50,868 nt of DNA from an uncultured Eubacterium sp. (lineage in GTDB: Bacteria > Bacillota > Clostridia > Oscillospirales > Acutalibacteraceae). Below are positions 45,608 through 50,868 of the stretch, piece after piece. Under the pieces are notes generated by a model. It saw nothing but the letters and a program-made list of their open reading frames with translations. It was not told where the DNA came from and ran no database searches. How positions within the stretch are numbered: the first letter of the stretch is position 1; every line of letters starts with the position of its first letter. The position numbers and the translations under genes were made by a program. Location of the stretch: positions 1-50,868 of the forward strand of contig CALWVQ010000054.1 of NCBI GenBank assembly GCA_944385025.1. The letters run 5' to 3'.

Positions 45608-46636
45608 ATGTTCGGTTACGATTTAGGAATAGATTTAGGTACAGGCTCAATCGTTATATCGGTTGTGGATAAGGGCATAGTCCTTGAGGAGCCTTCCTAT
45701 GTGGCATATGATGAGGAAAACGATAAAATACTTTATGTGGGCAAAAGGGCTTATTATCTTCAGGGCAGAGAGCCGGAAAACGTCAGCGTTATACAGCCTA
45801 TAGTTGACGGTGCAGTAAGCAACTATTCTCTTGCCTGCCAAATGGTAAGGTATTTTATGAACAAGGTTATTAAAAAGAGTATATTTAAACCCAGAGTTGT
45901 TGCGTCAGTGCCTTCAATAAGCACAGACGTAGAACAGCGAACTCTTGTATCAGTTCTTATAAATGCAGGGGCAAGGTCTGTTTGTCTTATTGAAGAGCCT
46001 CTTTGCTCTGCTTTCGGTGCAGGAGTTGACCCTGCAAATCCCAACGGCTTTTTTGTTATAAATATCGGTTCAGGTACTACCGATATGGCTGTTATCAGTC
46101 AAGGTTCAATGAGTCAGATTGAAACAATTAAAACGGCAGGGGACAGCTTTGACGAGGCAATCGTTAAATATCTTGCCGACAAATACCGCCTGCTTGTAGG
46201 ATTAAGAACTGCCGAAGGTATAAAAAAGAATATCGGCTGCGCCGTTCCTCGTGATAATAAAATTTCCACTACCGCAAAAGGCAGAAATGCCGATACGGGA
46301 CTTCCTATGTCTGTGGAAATTACTGACGAGGAGATATATAACTGCCTTAAACCGCAGCTTGATAAAATTGTTGAGTCTGCCAAGGCGTTGTTTGAACGCA
46401 CATCGCCGCAGCTTGTGGCTGATATTACCAGCGGGTCTCTTATTTTAACAGGCGGTATGGCAAATCTTTACGGTATGGACAGGCTTATAAGCAGAGCCTT
46501 ATCCATTCAGGTAACAATTCCTCAAGACCCTCATCTCTGTGTGTCAAAGGGATGTGAAGTTGCCTTGAAAAAAATGAATATTCTTGATTTGTACGGCTAT
46601 TCCTTTAAGACAAAGGAAGAGGTGCGTACAAGGTGA
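45608..46636 (+). CDS. MreB-like actin homologue, divergent
   Basis: A 342-residue bacterial actin relative. The phosphate-1 motif is 'GIDLGTGSIVI', the catalytic Glu region 'LIEEPLCSAFGAG' keeps its EEP, and the adenosine motif is 'LTGGMANLYGMD'. Phosphate-2, normally DIGGGTT, reads 'NIGSGTTD' (residues 152-159), so the conserved Asp is Asn. MreB proteins form membrane-bound filaments guiding wall synthesis. This copy differs from canonical MreB ('LGTANT') and may be a paralogue. It overlaps the corrinoid adenosyltransferase start by four bases, so it is translationally coupled to a vitamin B12 operon. Confidence 0.85.
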   Translation: MFGYDLGIDLGTGSIVISVVDKGIVLEEPSYVAYDEENDKILYVGKRAYYLQGREPENVSVIQPIVDGAVSNYSLACQMVRYFMNKVIKKSIFKPRVVASVPSISTDVEQRTLVSVLINAGARSVCLIEEPLCSAFGAGVDPANPNGFFVINIGSGTTDMAVISQGSMSQIETIKTAGDSFDEAIVKYLADKYRLLVGLRTAEGIKKNIGCAVPRDNKISTTAKGRNADTGLPMSVEITDEEIYNCLKPQLDKIVESAKALFERTSPQLVADITSGSLILTGGMANLYGMDRLISRALSIQVTIPQDPHLCVSKGCEVALKKMNILDLYGYSFKTKEEVRTR

Positions 46637-47097
46637 TACACATTTATTACGGCATGGGCAAGGGCAAAACATCATCCGCCGTGGGCGCCGGTATGAGAGC
46701 TTGCGGAGCAGGGAAAAAAGTGCTTTTGATACAGTTTCTGAAGGACTGTAATTCAAGTGAGCTGAAAGTGTTGCCCTTTGATATTTTTAAAGCGCCCGAC
46801 AATTTGTCTTTTAATCCTGATGAAAGTTACAGGGAGTGGGTGGACAACGCTTTAAGTTATGTCAAAAGAAGCGATGCTGATTTTATTATTCTTGATGAAT
46901 TCATTGATATAATCGGCGATTTTATTACTGTCAGCGACGCTGTAAAACTTATTAAAAGTATAAGTGCAGAGGCAGTATTGACAGGTCATAAAAATTTTGA
47001 TGAATTGACCGAAATTGCCGACTATGTAACATATTTTGAAAAGATTAAACACCCTTACGATAAGGGCGTTAAAGCAAGAATGGGAATTGAATATTAA
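46633..47097 (+). CDS. Corrinoid (cob(I)alamin) adenosyltransferase
   Basis: A 154-residue CobO/BtuR-type enzyme that transfers the adenosyl group of ATP to reduced corrinoid to make adenosylcobalamin. The P-loop 'MGKGKTSSAVGAGMRAC' is at residues 8-24, 'ADFIILDEFIDII' is a Walker B-like motif, and the C-terminus 'HPYDKGVKARMGIEY' is the family hallmark. It is somewhat shorter than E. coli BtuR (about 196 residues). GTG at 46633 overlaps the mreB-like stop. EcfT follows after 20 bases. Confidence 0.9.
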   Translation: MIHIYYGMGKGKTSSAVGAGMRACGAGKKVLLIQFLKDCNSSELKVLPFDIFKAPDNLSFNPDESYREWVDNALSYVKRSDADFIILDEFIDIIGDFITVSDAVKLIKSISAEAVLTGHKNFDELTEIADYVTYFEKIKHPYDKGVKARMGIEY

Positions 47098-47117
47098 ATT
47101 TATCAGGGAGGTGCAAA

Positions 47118-47972
47118 ATGGATAGATTTTCTAAATACAATCCAAAATCAACCTTCCTGTTTTTTTTATGCGTAATTTTGCTTACAATTATTATTATGCA
47201 CCCTGTGTATTTGGCATTAAGCCTTCTTTCAGGATTTATTTATAAACTTATTCTTCAGGGTAAAAAAGCATTTTCATATCTGTTTAAATTCATTCTTCCT
47301 CTTATATTGTTTATTTCTGTTTTTAACTTTATCTTTGCTCATTACGGCGATACGGTGTTGTTTGCGTTTCGTAATATTTATTTTACTTTCGAGAGCCTTT
47401 TTTACGGCTTTTGCCAAGGAATGATGGTTGCTGGGGTAATTGTTTGGTTTTCTGATTACAGCATTGTTATCACATCGGAAAGGTTTTTGTCAGTATTCGG
47501 AAAAATTGCGCCCAATACCGCTATGATTTTTTCTTCGGTTTTAAGCTTTATTCCCCGTATGGAAAAAAATTACAGGGAGATACGTGACGCACGAAAACTC
47601 CTTGACGAAAAAAACGGTAAATTTAAAAGCGCTTTAAACGTGTTTTCATCAGTAATTACTATGACCCTTGAGGACACGATTTCCCTTGGTGATTCTATGA
47701 AAGCAAGGGGCTTTTCCTCAAAACGAAAGGTATATTCAAAATACCGTTTTAATGCAAAAGACTTTTTACTTCTTTTTATTTCATTGTCAATTTTTATTGT
47801 TTTGTGTATTTTTAAAATTACAAGCAGTCTGACGTTTATTTTTGAACCGGTAACAGAAATGGGTGACTTATTATTACTGCCGCTTGTTCTGTATTCGTTA
47901 TTAGTGTTTTTGCCTGTAATAATTGATTTTTGGGAGGATATAAAATGGCGTACATTGAAACGAAAAATTTAA
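47118..47972 (+). CDS. ecfT: ECF transporter transmembrane subunit EcfT
   Basis: A 284-residue membrane protein of the energy-coupling-factor transporters. Several helices fill residues 10-125 and 210-275. The cytoplasmic coupling helices carry 'REIRDARKLLDE' and 'TISLGDSMKARGF' with the conserved Ala-Arg-Gly that contacts the ATPases. AGGGAGG lies before the ATG. Its end overlaps the ATPase gene by 28 bases, showing tight coupling. With the next two genes it forms a complete, dedicated ECF system. Confidence 0.92.
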   Translation: MDRFSKYNPKSTFLFFLCVILLTIIIMHPVYLALSLLSGFIYKLILQGKKAFSYLFKFILPLILFISVFNFIFAHYGDTVLFAFRNIYFTFESLFYGFCQGMMVAGVIVWFSDYSIVITSERFLSVFGKIAPNTAMIFSSVLSFIPRMEKNYREIRDARKLLDEKNGKFKSALNVFSSVITMTLEDTISLGDSMKARGFSSKRKVYSKYRFNAKDFLLLFISLSIFIVLCIFKITSSLTFIFEPVTEMGDLLLLPLVLYSLLVFLPVIIDFWEDIKWRTLKRKI

Positions 47973-49405
47973 CATTTTCATATCCTAAATCAAACAGCAA
48001 AGCCCTCAAAGATGTTTCAATAATTATAGATAAAGGCGAGTTCGTTTTGCTTATGGGCAAAACAGGCAGCGGAAAGTCAACTCTGTTAAAACTTTTGAAA
48101 AAAGAGATTGCGCCTTTCGGCGAAATTCAAGGGGAGATAATCGGCAATACCAACAGCGCCGCATTTGTTGTTCAGGATATTGACAGCTCCTTTGTTTGCG
48201 ATAAGGTCAGAGGAGAGCTTGTCTTTGCCCTTGAAAACAAAAAACTCCCAAATGACGTTATTGCTGTAAAATTAGGGGAGATTGTATCTTTTTTTAATCT
48301 TAACGATATTCTTGATGCAGATATATCTGAACTTTCAGGAGGGCAAAAGGCAACGGTAGCAGTAGCCGCCGCTATGATTTCTGCTCCCGACGTGCTCATT
48401 CTTGATGAGCCTTTGTCACAGCTTGATCCTAAAGCGTCATATCAGCTTGTGTCACTGCTCCAAAGGGTAAACAGTGAACTGGGCACAACGGTGATAATGT
48501 CTTCACATATCAGTGACAATCTTGTGGATATTTGCGACAAAATGTATATAATGGATAACGGCAAGATTGCGGCAGACGGTACTGCCCACAGTCTTTCAAA
48601 ATGTGATAATCTACTGCCGTTTTTTCCTGTATACACCTCTCTTTTTGACAGCAGACCTTTAAGCGTTAAAGAAGCAATATTTTGCAATATTAATTTTAAG
48701 GAAAAAGAAATAACCGAAAGCAAATTTGCTCAAAAAGCAGTTGAGGTTAAAAATATCACATTTTCATACGGCAAAAATCAAAAAGATATTTTGGACGGAT
48801 TAAATTTGACTGTTTATAAGGGCAGTGTTCATAGTATTATAGGCGCAAACGCCGGCGGAAAGACTACTCTTTTAAAGGTTATTGCAGGAATTAAAAAACA
48901 GTATGCAGGTAAAGTAAAGGTGTATGGTAAAATTGGCTATCTTCCTCAAAATCCCCGCTATCTTTTTACTAAAGATACCGTATTGGAGGAAGCAGGGGAG
49001 AGTTTTGCCAAAAGGCTTTGTCCCAATGATTATGACACCCGTCACCCCTACGATTTAAGCGGCGGAGAGATGCAAAAACTTGCTCTTGAAATACTGTTTA
49101 ATAATGATTTTGATATTATTTTAATGGACGAGCCGTCCAAATCACTTGATTATTTCAGCAAACAGGAGTTAAAGAAAACTATTAAAGAACTTGCCAAAAA
49201 CGGCAAAACGGTGGTGCTTGTTTCCCACGATTTAGATTTTGTAGGGGAAATCAGCGACTTTGTTTCTTTTTTAAGCGACGGAATAATTACTATAACAGGC
49301 AGCAGACGACAGGTGCTGTCAAGTCTTGATTTTTATACAACGCAGATAAGACGTATTACAAAAGGCAAACTTAAATCTGCTGTTTCTGCGGAGGACTTAA
49401 TATGA
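47945..49405 (+). CDS. ECF transporter double ATPase (fused EcfA-type domains)
   Basis: A 486-residue protein with two ABC ATPase domains in one chain. Domain 1 (about 1-240) has Walker A 'GKTGSGKSTLL', signature 'LSGGQKATVAVAAAM', Walker B 'VLILDEPLSQLDP' and 'SSHISDN'. Domain 2 (about 262-486) has 'GANAGGKTTLLK', 'LSGGEMQKLALEI', 'IILMDEPSKSLDY' and 'VSHDLDF'. In most systems EcfA and EcfA' are separate. The ATG at 47945 follows GGGAGG inside ecfT, rejecting the codon at 47930. The stop overlaps the S-component start by four bases (ATGA). Confidence 0.93.
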   Translation: MAYIETKNLTFSYPKSNSKALKDVSIIIDKGEFVLLMGKTGSGKSTLLKLLKKEIAPFGEIQGEIIGNTNSAAFVVQDIDSSFVCDKVRGELVFALENKKLPNDVIAVKLGEIVSFFNLNDILDADISELSGGQKATVAVAAAMISAPDVLILDEPLSQLDPKASYQLVSLLQRVNSELGTTVIMSSHISDNLVDICDKMYIMDNGKIAADGTAHSLSKCDNLLPFFPVYTSLFDSRPLSVKEAIFCNINFKEKEITESKFAQKAVEVKNITFSYGKNQKDILDGLNLTVYKGSVHSIIGANAGGKTTLLKVIAGIKKQYAGKVKVYGKIGYLPQNPRYLFTKDTVLEEAGESFAKRLCPNDYDTRHPYDLSGGEMQKLALEILFNNDFDIILMDEPSKSLDYFSKQELKKTIKELAKNGKTVVLVSHDLDFVGEISDFVSFLSDGIITITGSRRQVLSSLDFYTTQIRRITKGKLKSAVSAEDLI

Positions 49406-50082
49406 AAAAAGTCCTTTCTCTTTGTTCGGTAGTCTTATGCCTTATTGCAGTGGTGATTTGGCAGATTTTCAGCAGCAGTACAAATTATTATATAGTCTGT
49501 GCCGTCATTCTTGTCCTTTCAATGATACCTTTTTTTGTATCTTTTGAGAGGAGCAAACCAAATGCCCGTGAAATTGCTCTGATTTCCGCCTTGACAGCAA
49601 TTGCCATAGTAAGCCGCGGGGTGTTTTACCTTATTCCACAGGTTAAGCCCATAGGTGCTGTGGTAATAGTATCCGCCGTTTGTTTAGGTGCAAAAAGAGG
49701 ATATCTTATCGGAGTAATGTCGGCTTTCGTTTCCAACTTTATTTTCGGTCAGGGAATGTGGACGCCTTTTCAAATGGTAGCGCTGGGAGCAGTAGGATTT
49801 ATAGCAGGAGCTGTTTTCAAAAAAATTAAAGCAGGCAGAATATCTCTTGCGGTTTCAGGCTTTGTTCTTTGCTTTGCGGTATATAGTTTGATTGTTGATT
49901 TAAGCACCGTTCTTATGCTTACAACCGAAATTAATTTTTCAAGCGTTTTATCCGTATATTTGGCAGGAATACCGTTTAATCTTACATTCGGTATTTCCAC
50001 GGCAATATTTTTACTGCTGTTCGGTGAGCCGTTTATTAAAAAAATTAATAGAATTACAACTAAGTACGGTATTCTTCAGTAG
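49402..50082 (+). CDS. ECF transporter S component, probably for cobalamin (CbrT-like)
   Basis: A 226-residue membrane protein with about six helices. The pattern 'AREIALISALTAIAIVSRGVFY', with 'PQVKPIGAVVIVSAVCLG' and 'VSNFIFGQGMWTPFQM' (all shown in part), resembles the CbrT-type S component that binds vitamin B12. The neighbouring corrinoid adenosyltransferase supports a cobalamin or cobinamide substrate, but specificity is inferred from family memory and context. It overlaps the ATPase stop by four bases. The terminator stem that follows includes its stop codon. Confidence 0.8.
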   Translation: MKKVLSLCSVVLCLIAVVIWQIFSSSTNYYIVCAVILVLSMIPFFVSFERSKPNAREIALISALTAIAIVSRGVFYLIPQVKPIGAVVIVSAVCLGAKRGYLIGVMSAFVSNFIFGQGMWTPFQMVALGAVGFIAGAVFKKIKAGRISLAVSGFVLCFAVYSLIVDLSTVLMLTTEINFSSVLSVYLAGIPFNLTFGISTAIFLLLFGEPFIKKINRITTKYGILQ

Positions 50083-50096
50083 TACCGTACTTTTTG
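50063..50096 (+). terminator. Intrinsic terminator of the mreB-like/ECF operon
   Basis: AGTACGGTA and TACCGTACT form a 9-pair stem with an 11-base loop and a following T run. The stem overlaps the last codons and stop of the S component. Confidence 0.82.
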
Positions 50097-50114
50097 ATTA
50101 TTAATAAAAAATTA

Positions 50115-50142
50115 TTGACAAACAATAATATTGTGCTATAAT
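50115..50142 (+). promoter_or_regulatory. Promoter with embedded operator-like inverted repeat
   Basis: TTGACA at 50115-50120, a 16-base spacer and TATAAT at 50137-50142. Inside the spacer are ACAAT (50122) and ATTGT (50130) around AAT, a likely repressor site for the XRE protein encoded downstream. Confidence 0.65.
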
Positions 50143-50173
50143 GACCTTGAAATCACTTTAAGGAGCATTTGTT

Positions 50174-50647
50174 ATGAAAAGTAAAAACAGGTCTTTAATT
50201 TTATCTCATATTTTAGTAAGAGCATTTTACGTGGTTCTTGCATTGGTAACTGTCGGGTGTGTTCTTTTATTATTTAATAAAGAATTATTATTGACTTATC
50301 ACTCAATTTCTCTATTAATTGCTGTGCCTTTTGGATTGGGCGCATTAATCTGTCTTGATAAGCTGTTAAGTAATTTAAAGAAAAAGATTGTTTTTGATAA
50401 AGAAAACGTTACTGTTTTAAGCAATTTAAGCTGGGTGTTTTTCGGAGTATCATTTGTAACATTAGTTGAAATTATTGTTCTTTTTATAGTTCAGGGTACA
50501 ATTGATATTTTCAGCGCAATATTTATATATCCTCTTTACCCGATTATGTGTGTTGGCGAGTTTTTCATTGGTCTAATTGTCAGAGTTGTTAAACATTCCT
50601 TTGAAAGCGCTGTTATGCTTAAAGAGGAAAATGATTTAACAATATAG
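50174..50647 (+). CDS. DUF2975-type membrane protein
   Basis: A 157-residue membrane protein with four hydrophobic helices (about 13-32, 43-60, 88-113 and 116-140). The pattern matches DUF2975 proteins, which have no known function and are normally encoded beside a small XRE regulator, as here. It may be a membrane sensor that controls that regulator, but that is inference. AAGGAG lies before the ATG. Its promoter holds an inverted repeat. The XRE gene follows after nine bases. Confidence 0.82.
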   Translation: MKSKNRSLILSHILVRAFYVVLALVTVGCVLLLFNKELLLTYHSISLLIAVPFGLGALICLDKLLSNLKKKIVFDKENVTVLSNLSWVFFGVSFVTLVEIIVLFIVQGTIDIFSAIFIYPLYPIMCVGEFFIGLIVRVVKHSFESAVMLKEENDLTI

Positions 50648-50656
50648 GAGGACTTT

Positions 50657-50866
50657 ATGGCAATAGTAGTTAATCTTGACGTTATGCTGGCAAAAAGAAA
50701 AATGAGTTCTCTTGAGCTGGCAAACAAAATAGGCATAACACAGGCAAATTTATCAATACTCAAAACAGGAAAGGCAAAGGCAATTCGTTTTTCAACTCTT
50801 GATGCAATATGTAAGGAGCTTGAATGCCAGCCTGCCGATATACTGGAGTACAGGAATGAAGATTAA
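50657..50866 (+). CDS. Small XRE/YozG-type regulator
   Basis: A 69-residue protein that is entirely a helix-turn-helix of the YozG/COG3655 type ('SLELANKIGITQANLSILKTGKAK', in part, then 'STLDAICKELECQPADILEY'). These regulators are usually paired with DUF2975 membrane proteins and may regulate their own operon. AGGAGG lies nine bases before the ATG. The gene is complete, its stop lying two bases before the window ends. The stretch 'KAKAIRF' between helix 3 and 4 is a family hallmark. Confidence 0.88.
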   Translation: MAIVVNLDVMLAKRKMSSLELANKIGITQANLSILKTGKAKAIRFSTLDAICKELECQPADILEYRNED

Positions 50867-50868
50867 AA

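Overview
The window looks like a chromosomal segment from a low-to-moderate-GC, anaerobic Firmicutes genome, most likely a gut-type member of the class Clostridia (Oscillospiraceae/Ruminococcaceae-like). The grounds are the rpoB-rpoC-rpsL-rpsG-fusA-tuf order, strong purine-rich Shine-Dalgarno sites with frequent TTG/GTG starts, consensus SigA-type promoters, an ECF vitamin transporter, a MetRS-TatD pair, a paired M16 peptidase locus and an AGCS symporter. This assignment is inference from gene content; no rRNA, tRNA, CRISPR array or mobile element was found.

Layout. (1) 1-6212, minus strand: three small proteins of unknown function, a pair of M16 peptidases, then lgt, folD, a CinA-C amidase (pncC) and a PspC protein, closely packed and perhaps one long transcription unit. 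(2) 6212-10005, plus: a YfcE-like phosphoesterase, a crcB fluoride channel gene broken by one extra base, a membrane-anchored esterase, a tiny ferredoxin-thioredoxin-reductase-like protein and a PurF paralogue that has lost its glutaminase nucleophile. (3) 10006-13958: a 331-base gap with a possible structured RNA and terminator, then an amino-acid ABC transporter operon ending in a membrane M28 peptidase. (4) 14045-17862: trmN6-like methyltransferase (apparently leaderless), rsmI, a PflX-type radical SAM protein, mscL with a zinc ribbon, and a monoacylglycerol-lipase-like hydrolase. (5) 17911-25102: a metallophosphoesterase with degenerate metal ligands, a DacA-type carboxypeptidase, a 985-residue secreted glucosaminidase with SH3 and six FN3 modules, a divergent XRE regulator, and an AGCS symporter. 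(6) 25180-30827, minus: tatD, metG, nagB, vanZ-like and an oligopeptide-binding lipoprotein. (7) 31138-43211: rpoB, rpoC, rpsL, rpsG, fusA, tuf. (8) 43303-50082: recD2, then a divergent mreB-like gene overlapping a corrinoid adenosyltransferase and a complete ECF transporter (EcfT, fused double ATPase, S component), together a probable cobalamin uptake and activation operon. (9) 50174-end: a DUF2975 membrane protein with its small XRE regulator.

How they fit together. Most of the window is core housekeeping: transcription, translation, cell-wall recycling (NagB, DacA, glucosaminidase, MreB-like), lipoprotein maturation (Lgt, with several lipoproteins nearby) and nutrient scavenging (amino acids, peptides, alanine, cobalamin). 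The parts most worth a second look are the proteins whose family is clear but whose catalytic residues are missing (PurF-like, metallophosphoesterase, MreB-like, DacA-like), the unknown three-gene cluster, the possible RNA at 10059-10195, the leaderless promoters, the MscL zinc ribbon and the mreB-like/B12 operon. I did not find a clear previously undescribed defence or mobile system.
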